DNA of 64,000 bases from Pseudomonadota bacterium (GCA_016195085.1 JACQAG010000008.1:1-64000); one strand, 5' to 3'. Positions 8,974 through 18,848 are shown, counted from the stretch's first letter. The notes: a model not told the origin generated them from the letters alone. A program made the numbers and translations.

Positions 8974-9151
8974 GGAGGCTCGGGCTGGAAAATGCGCGGA
9001 AAATGCGCCGGGATAATGCGTCACGACCGGGATTTTAAGCAAGCCGCGCCGGGACAATCCTACCCTGCTGCAGTGCAGCGGGGGCGGATTTCATCCCGCT
9101 GTGGCTTGCCTACCTACAATAATTGGCGTATTTATATAAAGATTAGATAAA

Positions 9152-9583
9152 ATGCCTACTATTCCATCCGCCACCCTTCTCCCCTTTGCCGTGCCCGGCC
9201 AGTCCGTCGCCCTGCGGCCGGACGTCACGCGCGAGAACGATGCCGCCCGGCTTCGCGGCAGGGACCCGCGGGTCGCCGCCTTCTCCGAGCGCCTGCAGCG
9301 CTCCCGGATCGACCCAGGTGCGGGCGACGGGTCCGGCGCCGACACCAGGCTCGGCTCCCCGGATCTGGCCTCGGAGCGCCGATCCCGCTCCCAGGCGAGC
9401 GACGACAACAGCGGCGGTGCTTCCGCACCCTTCCTCGCCCAAGCCATCGGTCAAGAGCTGGGGCAGACAGAGGAGATGCCGGTCGATCCCTTCGGCCAGG
9501 CGACCGCCGCCTATGGCCGGCTGCAGGCCAAGCCCGGCAGCCTGGTCATCGATTTCCCCGCCCGCGTCGACATCAGCGTCTGA
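9152..9583 (+). CDS. Conserved-looking hypothetical protein
   Basis: A 143-residue protein with no domain I recognise. It starts directly after an AT-rich patch (about 9110-9150) that stands out from the GC-rich surroundings and could hold a promoter. The middle is rich in charged residues, Ser and Gly and looks disordered; the C-terminal third (VDPFGQATAAYGRL, GSLVIDFPARVDI) looks more structured. No signal peptide or membrane segment is seen. No strong ribosome binding site was found. Confidence 0.55.
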   Translation: MPTIPSATLLPFAVPGQSVALRPDVTRENDAARLRGRDPRVAAFSERLQRSRIDPGAGDGSGADTRLGSPDLASERRSRSQASDDNSGGASAPFLAQAIGQELGQTEEMPVDPFGQATAAYGRLQAKPGSLVIDFPARVDISV

Positions 9584-9629
9584 TCGCCCGCCACGAGTCT
9601 TGTCCAGACGCGCTATCGTCTCTCTTTTT

Positions 9630-9845
9630 CATTCGTCATGCGCGGGCTTGACTCGCGCAACCAGTCCTACAGTGGAACAAACGCCCCGATCGCCTTCATA
9701 GAGCGTGCCGATCCGTCGACTCGCCATGATGTAGACGTAATACGGCATTGGGGTCGGCGGACTGGATGCCCAGGGGAGGGTCGGGGAGGGGGTGATCTCA
9801 CCCCCTCCCAAAGTCCACCCCCGAGGTCAAGCCTTCGCATGACAA
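9630..9845. repeat. Intergenic repeat-rich block around the GIY-YIG remnant
   Basis: The 280-base gap between the hypothetical gene and the ureidoglycolate lyase gene contains CGTCATGCGCGGGCTTGAC at its left end and GAGGTCAAGCCTTCGCATGAC at its right, an inverted pair, plus a GGGGGTGATCTCACCCCC hairpin in the middle. No intact gene was found in this block. Confidence 0.6.
9690..9748 (-). pseudogene. GIY-YIG nuclease N-terminal remnant
   Basis: Reading left from ATG 9748 gives MPYYVYIMASRRIGTLYEG, which matches the conserved opening of small GIY-YIG endonuclease-like proteins (YVYIMAS...GTLYIG). The frame then runs into unrelated sequence (DRGVCSTVG) and repeat DNA, and the rest of the domain is absent. 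A fragment of about 19 codons, not a functional gene. Confidence 0.6.
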
Positions 9846-9863
9846 AGAAAAATGAGCGCTTCG

Positions 9864-10547
9864 TTAGGGTATCGCCGTCGGCAGCTCCACGCTCAACAGC
9901 ACGCCGAATTCCTTCGCCAGATTGCAGCTGACGCGCGCATGCACGCGGCCCTGCTTGTCGAAGAAGCGGCCGGTGGGGGCCGTCGGAAACACGCCCTCGT
10001 GCCAGATCTCGGGATGGATGTAGAGGCCCTGGCTGCCGTCGAACCAGAACGCCTTGAAGTGCTCGGGGCGAATGTCGTCGCCGGGACGCGCCAGCGGGAC
10101 GACGAAGGGTCCGGGCTCCAAGGGATGAAACAGCTGCCCGCCATCGGGGTGGTAGTTGACGTGCCAGAGGAGCACGTGGGAGCGCCGGGCGGCGGCACGC
10201 ACGCTTCTCGCAGGTGCTCCCGGCGGCTCGCTGAAGCCCAGAACATAGTGGCCGTTCACCGCTTCGTTGCGGCCCATGAGGCGGCTTCCTTCCCACCAGC
10301 ACTGGAACACGCCCTCGGTGGTGCCGCCCTCATCGCCGCTGTCGCTGTCGATCGCGCGCCAACCCTTGGCGGGCCAGCGGACGATCTCGATCGCTTGCGC
10401 CTCGGGCTGGCTCACCAGCCTGCCGTAGCCGGCGAGCGAGGCCTCGGTCGCCCGCACCAGCGGCAGGGCGAAGGACGCGATACCCGGCGGGATCTCCGGG
10501 TCGAGGTAGTCGGGGGGAGCTGTCTCGATTCGTCTTTGCCCGGTCAT
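9864..10547 (-). CDS. Ureidoglycolate lyase family protein
   Basis: A 227-residue protein from ATG 10547 (MTGQRRIETAPPDY). The core has GVFQCWWEG, LWHVNYHPDGGQLFHPLE, FVVPLARPGDDI, FWFDGSQGLYIHPEIWHEGVFP and a VHARVSCNLAKEFG end, the cupin-like signature of AllA-type ureidoglycolate lyases that release urea from ureidoglycolate in purine/allantoin breakdown. It is longer than the enterobacterial AllA of about 160 residues. No other allantoin genes are nearby in the window, so substrate assignment is by family only. Confidence 0.8.
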   Translation of the reverse strand: MTGQRRIETAPPDYLDPEIPPGIASFALPLVRATEASLAGYGRLVSQPEAQAIEIVRWPAKGWRAIDSDSGDEGGTTEGVFQCWWEGSRLMGRNEAVNGHYVLGFSEPPGAPARSVRAAARRSHVLLWHVNYHPDGGQLFHPLEPGPFVVPLARPGDDIRPEHFKAFWFDGSQGLYIHPEIWHEGVFPTAPTGRFFDKQGRVHARVSCNLAKEFGVLLSVELPTAIP

Positions 10548-10807
10548 GAGCCCGTTCGCCCTAGAAGCGGCTGAGCTTGTCAGCCGCATTCCTCGAACGC
10601 AAATCCGGCGTCCGCAAGATGCCCAAACCTGAGCGCGAGCTAGCCTAAAACACGCTCTAGGAAGCAGAAATATCTATTGCATATCAATCAATTAGCATGA
10701 GACGCACGCCTATACGTTCATTTAGAACCGTTGCATTCAGGCAAGACCCTCTGTATGACCTTGGGGGCGCGGCAGAGGCGTCGCGCGTTTCGAGGTCACG
10801 CGACGAT

Positions 10808-11188
10808 ATGAAGAAGACCACCGCCCGCACCCAAGAAATCGATCGTCATGTCGGCGGCCGCGTCCGCGAGCGCCGCATCATGCTGGGGCTGACCCAGCAG
10901 CAATTGGCCGACATGATCGGCGTCACCTACCAGCAGGCGCATAAATACGAGCGCGGCATCAACCGGGTTTCCGCTGGCCGCCTGTTCGAGATCGGCCGGG
11001 TGCTGGGCGTGCCCGTGGCCTTCTTCTACGACGGCATCGACGGCAGCGCGCCGCCGCAGGTGACCGATCGCCAGCGCATGTGCCTGGAGCTGGCGCGCAA
11101 CTTCACCTCGATCACCAATGAGCGCCATCAAGAGGCGCTGACGCAGTTGGCGCGCGCCCTTGCCAGCACCGCGGTCCCGGCCGAGTAA
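10808..11188 (+). CDS. XRE-family HTH transcriptional regulator
   Basis: A 126-residue protein from ATG 10808 (MKKTTARTQEIDRHVGGRVRE). The helix-turn-helix covers about residues 20-75 with LGLTQQQLADMIGVTYQQAHKYERG, a pattern very common in alphaproteobacterial XRE regulators. No sensor domain follows. The 260 bases upstream hold an AT-rich patch (about 10660-10700) that may be its promoter and no other gene I can support. A double stem-loop repeat starts 2 bases after its stop. Confidence 0.85.
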   Translation: MKKTTARTQEIDRHVGGRVRERRIMLGLTQQQLADMIGVTYQQAHKYERGINRVSAGRLFEIGRVLGVPVAFFYDGIDGSAPPQVTDRQRMCLELARNFTSITNERHQEALTQLARALASTAVPAE

Positions 11189-11190
11189 GC

Positions 11191-11330
11191 GCTAGTGTCG
11201 TGAATCTGAAATTCGTAGCCACGAATTTCAGATTCAGGTCGAGACGAGCTCATTGAATAAGCGGTGCGCCGACCGTTCCGAAGTTCGCCGGCGATACCGG
11301 CGAACTTCGGAACCGGCACACCGGCACGCT
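11191..11330. repeat. Double stem-loop element, copy 1
   Basis: The first stem-loop (11191-11249) has an imperfect outer stem (GCTAGTGTCG with CGAGACGAGC, 8 of 10) and a perfect 16-bp inner stem at 11201-11216 and 11221-11236. After CATTGAATAA a second stem-loop follows with outer arms at 11261-11270 and 11315-11324 and a perfect 17-bp inner stem (11275-11291 with 11297-11313). It starts 2 bases after a stop codon, so it could also act as a terminator. Confidence 0.85.
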
Positions 11331-11353
11331 TGCGCGCCGCCAGTCCTGTCGAT

Positions 11354-12178
11354 ATGACGGCCGGCGGGATGACATTGCTTCTATCGATCGCAGCGGGCTG
11401 GACCATGGTCGCCGGCGCCATGTTTTTCGGCCAGCGGGCACTGCTCTACCACCCCGATCCGCGCGCGCCGGAGCCCGGACCGCTCGCCGCTTCCGGATTG
11501 GCGCCGCTCCCGGTCAAGACCGCCGACGGTCTCGAGCTCGATTGCTGGGCGAAGCCGCCGGCTGCCCCGGGCGGCTTGACCGTGGCGCTGTTCCACGGCA
11601 ATGCCGGACATCACGGCCATCGCCTCTTCGCCGTCATGCCGCTCATCGCCGCCGGCTACGGCGTGGCGCTTGCCTCCTATCGCGGCTATGGCGGCAATCC
11701 CGGCAAACCCAGCGAGGACGGTCTTTACGAAGACGGGCGGGCGACGCTCGACGCCTTGGCCCGAGCCGGGATCGAGGCCGACCGGATCGTGCTTTGGGGC
11801 GAGAGCCTCGGCACCGGTGTCGCCACCAAGCTCGCCAGCGAGCAGGAAGTGGCCGGCGTGGTGCTGCAGTCGCCCTATACCTCGATCGCCAACCGCGCTC
11901 AGGAGCTCTACCCGTTTTTGCCGGCGCAATTCCTGGTGATCGACCGCTTCGAGAACGAGGCGCGCATCGGCCGCCTCGCCGCACCTCTCCTCATCGTCCA
12001 TGGCGAGGAGGACGGGGTCGTGCCGATCGCCCATGGCAGGCGGCTCTTCGCCGCCGCCCATCAGCCGAAGCGGGCCGCGTTCATCGCCGCCGCCGATCAC
12101 AACGATCTGGTTGAGCACGGCCTGATGGATCACATCCTCGAATTCCTGGCCGGCATCGAGGCCGCGGGGCCGCGCTAG
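11354..12178 (+). CDS. Alpha/beta hydrolase with N-terminal membrane anchor
   Basis: A 274-residue serine hydrolase of the BEM46/YfhR-like type. Residues about 6-24 are hydrophobic and probably a signal anchor. The oxyanion segment FHGNAGHHGHR, the nucleophile elbow GESLGTG, the acid HGEEDGVVP and the histidine in DHNDL make a complete triad. Substrate unknown. ATG 11354 was chosen over upstream codons because the earlier sequence is the repeat element. It is convergent with the ABC transporter operon. Confidence 0.85.
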   Translation: MTAGGMTLLLSIAAGWTMVAGAMFFGQRALLYHPDPRAPEPGPLAASGLAPLPVKTADGLELDCWAKPPAAPGGLTVALFHGNAGHHGHRLFAVMPLIAAGYGVALASYRGYGGNPGKPSEDGLYEDGRATLDALARAGIEADRIVLWGESLGTGVATKLASEQEVAGVVLQSPYTSIANRAQELYPFLPAQFLVIDRFENEARIGRLAAPLLIVHGEEDGVVPIAHGRRLFAAAHQPKRAAFIAAADHNDLVEHGLMDHILEFLAGIEAAGPR

Positions 12179-12227
12179 CCCTCTATCTCACCGGGATCGG
12201 GACAGCCCTACCGATGCAGGCGGCCGT

Positions 12228-13199
12228 CTACACGGCGTGACAGGCAACGGTTCGACCGTCGCCGACATCGCGCAGGATCGGTGCTTCGAGGCGGCAGCGC
12301 TCCATCGCCAGCGGACATCGGGGGTGAAAATGGCAGCCGCGCGGCGGATCGATCGGGCTTGGGACCTCGCCCAGCGGCACGGCGCGGGCGGTGCGCCGCC
12401 GCGCCGGGTCGGGCACGGGAACGGCGGCAAGCAAGGCCCGGGTGTAGGGATGCAACGGCGCGGAAAATAGCGCCTCCGCAGGGGCAATTTCGACGATACG
12501 GCCGAGATACATGACCGCGACCCGCCGGCTGATATGGCGCACCACCGCCAGATCGTGGGCGATGAAGAGATAGGAGAGGCCGCGCTCCTCCTGGAGATCG
12601 GCGAGGAGATTGACCACCTGCGCCTGCGTCGACACATCGAGCGCCGAGACAGGCTCGTCGGCGACGATGATTCCGGGGTCGAGCACGAGCGCGCGCGCAA
12701 TCGCCAGCCGCTGGCGCTGACCGCCCGAGAATTGCGCCGGATAGTTCACCATCTGGTCGGCTCGCAGACCGACGCGCTTGAACAAGGATGCGACGCGGGC
12801 TTCGAGCTCGCTCCCGCGCGCGAGCCCATGAACGCTGAGCGGCTCGCCGACGATGTCCCCCGCCGTCTGGCGCGGGTTGAGCGAGGCATAGGGATCCTGA
12901 AAGACCATCTGGAGCTTGCGGCGGCGCGGGCGCATCCGGGCGCGCGTGACGTGCGTGATGTCCTCGCCATCGAGCTCGATGCGTCCGGAGGTCGTATCGA
13001 CCAGCCGCGTGATCAGCCGAGCGATGGTCGATTTGCCGCAGCCCGACTCGCCGACGAGGCCCAGGGTTTCTCCGCGGCCGATTGCGAAGGAGACCCCGTC
13101 GACCGCGTGCACCACCGGCCGCGGGCCGCGGAGCCCGCTGCGCGGCAGCTCGAAGCGTTTGACGAGATCGGCGACGACGAGGATCGGCACGGCGTCCAT
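12228..13199 (-). CDS. Oligo/dipeptide ABC transporter ATP-binding protein (DppF/OppF type)
   Basis: A 323-residue ATPase from ATG 13199. Walker A is GESGCGKS, the signature is FSGGQRQR, Walker B is IIVADEP followed by SALD and an AHDLAVV switch. The C-terminal oligopeptide-transporter extension with [15 protein letters not shown] (possible Fe-S or metal cysteines seen in this family) is present. It is the last gene of the leftward operon and lies 8 bases after its DppD/OppD partner. Confidence 0.92.
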   Translation of the reverse strand: MDAVPILVVADLVKRFELPRSGLRGPRPVVHAVDGVSFAIGRGETLGLVGESGCGKSTIARLITRLVDTTSGRIELDGEDITHVTRARMRPRRRKLQMVFQDPYASLNPRQTAGDIVGEPLSVHGLARGSELEARVASLFKRVGLRADQMVNYPAQFSGGQRQRLAIARALVLDPGIIVADEPVSALDVSTQAQVVNLLADLQEERGLSYLFIAHDLAVVRHISRRVAVMYLGRIVEIAPAEALFSAPLHPYTRALLAAVPVPDPARRRTARAVPLGEVPSPIDPPRGCHFHPRCPLAMERCRLEAPILRDVGDGRTVACHAV

Positions 13200-13207
13200 G
13201 CGCGCCT

Positions 13208-14203
13208 TCACAGGCGATCGCTGTGCCAGCACGCGGCCAAGTGCCCGGCCGCTTTCGCTGTGAGCGGCGGCCGCTCGGCGCGGCAATGCGCGTCGGCAAG
13301 GGGACAGCGCGGCGCGAAGGCGCAGCCCGCCGGCAGCTCCCAGGGCGCCGGGACGGCGCCGGCAATCTCGACGAGCCGCGGCCCCGGCGCGGCGTCGAGC
13401 CGCGGCACGGAGGCGAGCAGCCCGCGCGTATAGGGATGGCGCGGCCGCCCGAACAGAGCCTCGACCGGCGCCTCCTCCACCTTGCGCCCGGCATACATGA
13501 CCACGATCCGATCCGCGGTCTCCGCCACCACACCCAGATCGTGGGTGATCAGCACCACAGCCGAGCCCAGCCGGGCCTGCAAGTCCCGCAGCAATTCCAG
13601 GATCTGCGCCTGAATCGTCACATCGAGCGCCGTCGTCGGCTCGTCGGCGATCAACACGTCCGGCTCGCAGGCGAGCGCCATCGCGATCATCACGCGCTGC
13701 CGCATTCCGCCCGACAGGCGATGCGGGTACTCGCGCGCACGGCGCGCCGGCTCGGCGATGCGCACGAGCGCCAGCAGCTCCTCCGTCCTCGCCGCCGCCG
13801 CCGCAGTCGACAGGCCCCGGTGCAGCTCCAAGGCCTCGGCTATCTGTCGGCCAACCGTCATCGATGGATTGAGCGAGGTCATCGGCTCCTGGAAGATCAT
13901 CGAGATCCGATTGCCGCGGAGACGACGCATGGCCGGCTCGTCCGCCTGGGCTAGATCGCTCCCTCCGAAGCGGATCGAGCCGGCGACGATCCGCGCCGGC
14001 GGAGACGGCAGCAGGCGCAGCACCGAGAGTGCCTGGACGGATTTGCCGCAGCCGGACTCACCGACGATGGCGAGCGTCTCGCCGCGGCCGAGCGAGTAGG
14101 AAAGGTCGGCAACGGCATCGAAGACGCCATTCTGCGTCTCGAAGCGCGTGGTCAGACCCTCGACGGCAAGAATCGGCGCCGATACGTCGGGCACGGGCGG
14201 CAC
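13208..14203 (-). CDS. Oligo/dipeptide ABC transporter ATP-binding protein (DppD/OppD type)
   Basis: A 331-residue ATPase. Walker A GESGCGKS, signature LSGGMRQRV, Walker B VLIADEP, D-loop TALD and the [10 protein letters not shown] switch are intact, followed by the [16 protein letters not shown]-terminal motif. The chosen start is GTG at 14203, 5 bases after the upstream amidohydrolase stop; GTG at 14194 is an alternative. An ATG farther upstream exists in frame but lies deep inside the amidohydrolase gene. Confidence 0.9.
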   Translation of the reverse strand: MPPVPDVSAPILAVEGLTTRFETQNGVFDAVADLSYSLGRGETLAIVGESGCGKSVQALSVLRLLPSPPARIVAGSIRFGGSDLAQADEPAMRRLRGNRISMIFQEPMTSLNPSMTVGRQIAEALELHRGLSTAAAAARTEELLALVRIAEPARRAREYPHRLSGGMRQRVMIAMALACEPDVLIADEPTTALDVTIQAQILELLRDLQARLGSAVVLITHDLGVVAETADRIVVMYAGRKVEEAPVEALFGRPRHPYTRGLLASVPRLDAAPGPRLVEIAGAVPAPWELPAGCAFAPRCPLADAHCRAERPPLTAKAAGHLAACWHSDRL

Positions 14204-14208
14204 CCGCC

Positions 14209-15345
14209 TTAGTCGGCGGCCGCCCGACCCGAGGCCGCGATGCCCGGAAACAGCCCGAGCGTATTGTCGCGGAATATGCGGCGCCGGTCCTCCGCGCTCA
14301 GAAAGTCGCAATGATCCCAGACATAGCTCAGCGCCTGGCGATAGGTGCAGTAGCGAGCGACATTGGGCATGTCCGAGCCCCAGATCAGCTTTCCCGGTCC
14401 GAAGCGATCGTAGATCTGGCGGATATGCGTGCGGGCCCGGGCGTAGGGATAGTCCATCTTGCCGCCCCAGGCGATCGGATACAGCACCTCCGACCAGACC
14501 GGATATTGATCGAGAACGTCAGCGATCTCATCCGGCCAGGTAATTCGGTCCTCGGCGTCGGCATAGAGGCTGGTCGGCACGCCATGGATGAGAACGTGCC
14601 GGATCCCCGGATGGCGATCCAGGATGCGACGCAGGCGGCGCATTTCGTCGACATAGCTGCCGGCCGGCGACTTCGCCGCGTGAACCCAGAACACCGGCAG
14701 ATCGAGCCGCTTCACCAGTCGCCACAGAGGGTCATAGGTCGGGTCGTCGCACAGCATCCGGTAGCCGTTGCGGAAATAGGCGGTCATGGTGAAATACAAG
14801 CCGCGCATGCCGAGGCGCGAGACCTGGTCCTCCAGTGCCGCCAGCTGATCGTCCTGGTAGGCGGTGGCCTCGTCGACCTGCGCCAAACCGATGAAGCGCC
14901 CGGGCCAGCGGCGTATGGCATCGGCGAAGTATTCTGCCAGGTTGCCGTAGATATGATCGTTCTGCAGCACCACCGTGCCAATGCCGGCATAGGTCATCTC
15001 GACCGCCATGCCCTCGGGCGGCGCGTGCAGATCATGCATATGCGGCGGCAGGAACTGCACATAGCAGCCCTCCCCGGCCCGCTCCCATTCGAAGCGGCCG
15101 AAGCGGCCGACTCGAAAGCCGACATCCGTGGCCCGCCCCGCCTCGGACGGATCGTCCGCCTGCCACAGATCGCGCTGGGTGACGGCCGCGTGATCGCTGC
15201 GCCGGCGATATGGCTGGTTGCCGTGCACGTGCATAGCACGTTGCTGATGCAGCAGATGCGTCGCCGCATCGGGAAAGCCGCAGGCGCCTGCGAGCGGCGG
15301 GAATATATGGCCGTGGCAGTCGACGATCTCGTATTCCAGCGTCAT
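14209..15345 (-). CDS. Amidohydrolase-2 family metal-dependent hydrolase
   Basis: A 378-residue TIM-barrel hydrolase/decarboxylase of the PF04909 type. The N-terminal metal motif reads DCHGHIF, later landmarks are FWVHAAKSP, HVLIHGVP and the C-terminal GSDMPN aspartate motif. Members include 2-amino-3-carboxymuconate semialdehyde decarboxylase-like and lactone-hydrolysing enzymes; substrate here is unknown. It is embedded between the permease and ATPase genes of a dipeptide-type ABC transporter, so it probably acts on the imported compound or a derivative. Confidence 0.85.
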   Translation of the reverse strand: MTLEYEIVDCHGHIFPPLAGACGFPDAATHLLHQQRAMHVHGNQPYRRRSDHAAVTQRDLWQADDPSEAGRATDVGFRVGRFGRFEWERAGEGCYVQFLPPHMHDLHAPPEGMAVEMTYAGIGTVVLQNDHIYGNLAEYFADAIRRWPGRFIGLAQVDEATAYQDDQLAALEDQVSRLGMRGLYFTMTAYFRNGYRMLCDDPTYDPLWRLVKRLDLPVFWVHAAKSPAGSYVDEMRRLRRILDRHPGIRHVLIHGVPTSLYADAEDRITWPDEIADVLDQYPVWSEVLYPIAWGGKMDYPYARARTHIRQIYDRFGPGKLIWGSDMPNVARYCTYRQALSYVWDHCDFLSAEDRRRIFRDNTLGLFPGIAASGRAAAD

Positions 15346-15352
15346 GTTGACC

Positions 15353-16216
15353 TCAGGCGCGGTAGTTAGGGTCGAGACGGTCGCGCAATCCGTCGCCGAA
15401 CAGGTTGAAGGAGAAGACGAGCAGCGAGATGGCGATGCCTGGCGCGACGACGAGGTGCGGCGCCACCTCGAGGAACTCGCGGCCGCCGCTCAGCATGGTG
15501 CCCCATTCCGGCGCCGGCGGCTGCACGCCGAGGCCGAGAAAACCGAGCGCCGAGCCGACGAGCACTGCCTGTCCCGCCAGCAGGCTCGTCTCGATCACGA
15601 TCACGGTGAGGGCGTTGGGCAGCACGTGGCGGACGATGATGCGCACATCGCCCATACCGACGGTGATCGCCGCCTGGACGAAGTCCTCTTGACGGATCTC
15701 CATGACCCGCCCGCGGATCAAACGTGCCAGCGGCGGCACGAAGCTGGTGGTCGTGGCCGCGATCAACCCGGTCATCCCGGCGCCGATGACGCTCGCGATC
15801 GCGATGGCCAAGATCAGGTTCGGCACCGTGAGCAGCAGGTCGACGAGGCCGGTGATGGCCGCATCGATACGGCTGCCGAAATAGCCCGCCGCGACGCCGA
15901 GGCTCACTCCGAATGTCGCGGCAATGGCGACCGAGGCGATCGCCACGGTGAGGGTGAAGCGCGTGCCCAGAATCAGCCGCGACAATAGGTCGCGTCCGAT
16001 CTGGTCGGTCCCGAGCAGATGGCTAGCCGACGGCGGAGACAGAATGCCGAGGAGATCCTGATCGTTGCCGCCATAGGGAACGAGCCAGGCGCCAAACGCC
16101 GCGACTCCGACATAGGCCGCGAGCATTGCCGCCCCAATGGTGAGATAGACGTTGCGCCGACCGCGCCGTCGGGCCATCGCCGGCACGGCCGCGACCGAGG
16201 CGGTTCCATCAGGCAT
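15353..16216 (-). CDS. Dipeptide-type ABC transporter permease (DppC/OppC)
   Basis: A 287-residue inner-membrane permease with one N-terminal hydrophobic segment, a periplasmic loop containing LLGTDQIGRDLLSRL (family hallmark), then five more hydrophobic segments. The EAA loop that contacts the ATPases is GMGDVRIIVRHVLPN. It overlaps the DppB-like gene by 8 bases and precedes the amidohydrolase by 7, consistent with one transcript. Confidence 0.92.
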   Translation of the reverse strand: MPDGTASVAAVPAMARRRGRRNVYLTIGAAMLAAYVGVAAFGAWLVPYGGNDQDLLGILSPPSASHLLGTDQIGRDLLSRLILGTRFTLTVAIASVAIAATFGVSLGVAAGYFGSRIDAAITGLVDLLLTVPNLILAIAIASVIGAGMTGLIAATTTSFVPPLARLIRGRVMEIRQEDFVQAAITVGMGDVRIIVRHVLPNALTVIVIETSLLAGQAVLVGSALGFLGLGVQPPAPEWGTMLSGGREFLEVAPHLVVAPGIAISLLVFSFNLFGDGLRDRLDPNYRA

Positions 16217-17129
16217 GGCGGAGCCGCGGATTGATGACCACGTAGAGCATCTCCACGGCGAGATTGATCAGCAGAAATCCGAGGACGAACAGCAGCGTGA
16301 TGCCCTGCACCAGCGTGTAGTCGCGGGCCCCGATCGCGTTGATCATGAGATCGCCGATGCCGGGCCAGGCGAAGAGCCGTTCGACGACGACCGATCCGCC
16401 GAGCAGGTAGCCGGTTTGCAAGCCGATGACGGTCACGGTCGGGATCAGGGCGTTGCGTAGGACGTGCCGAACGACGACGGTTCGTCCGTCGAGCCCCTTG
16501 GCGCGCGCCGTGCGGACGTAGTCCTTGCGCAGCTCCTCGAGCATGACGCCGCGGGTCATGCGTGCGACCAGCGCGATGAGCCGGGCAGCGAGTGCGGCCG
16601 TCGGCATGACGAGCGACAGCCAGCCGGTGAAGCCGAAGCTCGGCAACCATCCCCAGTCGACCGAAAGAACGACGATCAGCATCATGCCGAGCCAGAAATT
16701 CGGCACCGCGAGGAGGGCCACGACGAAGGCCGAAAGCGCGTAATCCGGCCAGCGATTCTGGTAGACGGCGGCGATCACGCCCGCCGGCAGCCCGAGGGCG
16801 ACGGTGGTGAGGATGGATGTCGTCATCAGCGCCAATGTCGCAGGCAGGCGACCGATGATGTGCGGCAGCGGGTTGCCGCGGAACGTCGATGAGAAACCGA
16901 GATCGCCCTGCAGAATTCCGAAGATATGGGCGAGGTACTGCTGGAGGATCGGGCGGTCGAGGCCGAGGCGCACACGCAAGAGATCGATCTCGGCCTGGCT
17001 CGCCGACGCGCCGGCCATCAGCGTCGCCTCGTCGCCGGGAATCATCTTGAAGATGAAGAAGATGATGGTCACGACGCCAAGCGCGATCGGCAGGATGCGG
17101 ACGAGGCGCAACGGCACGAAGGAAAGCAT
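16209..17129 (-). CDS. Dipeptide-type ABC transporter permease (DppB/OppB)
   Basis: A 306-residue permease with six hydrophobic segments. The EAA loop reads ARAKGLDGRTVVVRHVLRN, and VVERLFAWPGIGDLM is the standard DppB landmark. ATG at 17129 gives a normal length. It pairs with the DppC-like gene downstream and lies 63 bases after the substrate-binding protein. Confidence 0.92.
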   Translation of the reverse strand: MLSFVPLRLVRILPIALGVVTIIFFIFKMIPGDEATLMAGASASQAEIDLLRVRLGLDRPILQQYLAHIFGILQGDLGFSSTFRGNPLPHIIGRLPATLALMTTSILTTVALGLPAGVIAAVYQNRWPDYALSAFVVALLAVPNFWLGMMLIVVLSVDWGWLPSFGFTGWLSLVMPTAALAARLIALVARMTRGVMLEELRKDYVRTARAKGLDGRTVVVRHVLRNALIPTVTVIGLQTGYLLGGSVVVERLFAWPGIGDLMINAIGARDYTLVQGITLLFVLGFLLINLAVEMLYVVINPRLRHA

Positions 17130-17192
17130 GGCGCGATCAGCAGCCCGCCGCCGGCGCGCCGCCGCGCCGCTCCACCCCCCTGCCTTGAGGGC

Positions 17193-18809
17193 TCACGCCT
17201 CGAGGCGGGCGCGGCGCGGGATGGTGAAGACGATCGGCCAAAGCTCGACTCCCTTGAGGCCTTTGCGGAAGGCGGTCGCATTCTCGTTGACGTGGAGCCA
17301 GACATAGGGAGCATCGTCCCACACGATCTTCTGCACCTCGCCCAGAAGCTCGCCCTGCTTCGCAGGATCGGGGTTGGCATTCGCCTGTCGAAGGAGATCC
17401 TCGACGCGCGCGTTCCGGTAGCGCCCGATGTTCCACACGGTCGGCCGTCCGGCATCGTCGATGTTGGCCTTGAACAGCGATTCCAGATGGTAGAGCCCGG
17501 AAGCGTTCGACGGATTGAAGCCGAAGATCGCCAAATCGAAATTCAGCGACGCACGCTCCTGGCGGAGCGCATCGTAGTATGAGCCGCGCTCGATCTTGGT
17601 GATCGACACCTCGATGCCGACCTGCTCGAACGAGCGCGCGCAAATCTCGGCGATGCTGACGTCGCCGGGGAAGAGGCCATCCGAGGCCAGCAGCGACATT
17701 TTGAGCGGCTGGCCGCCGCGCTGCAGCTTGCCGTCGGCGCCGGGCGCGAAACCCGCCTCCTTCAACAGCGCCTTGGCGTTGTCGAGCGAGTATTCGTAGG
17801 TACCGGCCTTGCGATAGCCCTGGGTGTCGAACGCGAGCGGCGAGTCCGACGGCTTGGCGAAGCCGAAAAACACCCGCTCGGCGAGCGCCTTCACCGGCAC
17901 CGCGTGATTGAGCGCCTTGCGCACCCGGGGATCGTCATAGGGCGGTCGCGTCAAATTGATCACCAGGCCCATCGGGCGCAGGCCCGGGCGGGTCATCACC
18001 TCGATATTGGGCTCGCGACGCAGGCCGGCGATCAGTTGCACGGGAACCGAGTCGATCAAGTCAACCGCGCCGCTGCGCAGCGCGGCGACGCGGGTCGCCG
18101 CCTCCAGAATGTATTTGAAGACGATGCGGTCGGTCGCCGGCTTCCCGCCCCAATAGCCCTCGAAGGCGCGGAGCACCACCTCCTGGCCCGGCGTGAAGGA
18201 TTCGAGCTGGAACGGACCGGCGCCAACGGGGTTCTGCGCGATCGCCTTCTCGCCGTACTTCTCCACCGCCGCGGGCGAGACCTGCGAGCCTGACCCGTGG
18301 GCGAACGAGTTGAGGATCGCCGAATAGGGCTCCGTGGTCCGGACCACCACGGTGTAGTCGTCGACGACGTCGACGCCGCTGAGCGGATCCCATAGCGGCC
18401 GGTTGGTGACCGTGCGGGTCTTGTCCATCATCCGCTCGATGTTGAACTTCACGGTCTGCGCATTGAACGGTGTGCCGTCGTGGAAGCGCACGTTACGGCG
18501 CAAACGAAAGCGCACCGACTTGAGGTCGGCGGCGATCTCCCAGCTCTCCGCCAGCTGCGGCACGAATTTCAGGTTCTCGTCGAAGTCGACGAGGCGGTCG
18601 TAGAGGCAGTAGCCGACCTCGTAGCCCGCCGGATAGGTGGCAAACGATCCCTGCGAGGGATCGAGGGCGGTGACGCCGCCGCTCTGGCCGTAGGTGAGCG
18701 TACGTCCCGGTGCTGCCTGCGCCAGCACGCGGCGCGCCAGACCGAATGCGAGCGGCGCGGTCGCCGCGCCGGTCATCAGCGCAAGTGCCATACGACGATC
18801 CATGATCAA
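17193..18809 (-). CDS. Dipeptide-type ABC transporter substrate-binding protein
   Basis: A 538-residue SBP_bac_5 protein with a signal peptide (residues about 1-31, ending near RRVLAQAAPG). Landmarks include LTYGQSGGVTALDPS, LAESWEI, FRLRRNVRFHDGTPFNAQTV and DDPRVRKALNHAV. It should capture a peptide or peptide-like solute in the periplasm for the DppBC-type permease. Known relatives bind peptides, glutathione, nickel complexes or opines, so the ligand is open. ATG 18803 is an alternative start. Confidence 0.92.
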   Translation of the reverse strand: MIMDRRMALALMTGAATAPLAFGLARRVLAQAAPGRTLTYGQSGGVTALDPSQGSFATYPAGYEVGYCLYDRLVDFDENLKFVPQLAESWEIAADLKSVRFRLRRNVRFHDGTPFNAQTVKFNIERMMDKTRTVTNRPLWDPLSGVDVVDDYTVVVRTTEPYSAILNSFAHGSGSQVSPAAVEKYGEKAIAQNPVGAGPFQLESFTPGQEVVLRAFEGYWGGKPATDRIVFKYILEAATRVAALRSGAVDLIDSVPVQLIAGLRREPNIEVMTRPGLRPMGLVINLTRPPYDDPRVRKALNHAVPVKALAERVFFGFAKPSDSPLAFDTQGYRKAGTYEYSLDNAKALLKEAGFAPGADGKLQRGGQPLKMSLLASDGLFPGDVSIAEICARSFEQVGIEVSITKIERGSYYDALRQERASLNFDLAIFGFNPSNASGLYHLESLFKANIDDAGRPTVWNIGRYRNARVEDLLRQANANPDPAKQGELLGEVQKIVWDDAPYVWLHVNENATAFRKGLKGVELWPIVFTIPRRARLEA

Positions 18810-18848
18810 CCTCCCGTACTCGATGTTCTTCTGGGGTCGCCGGCTCGA

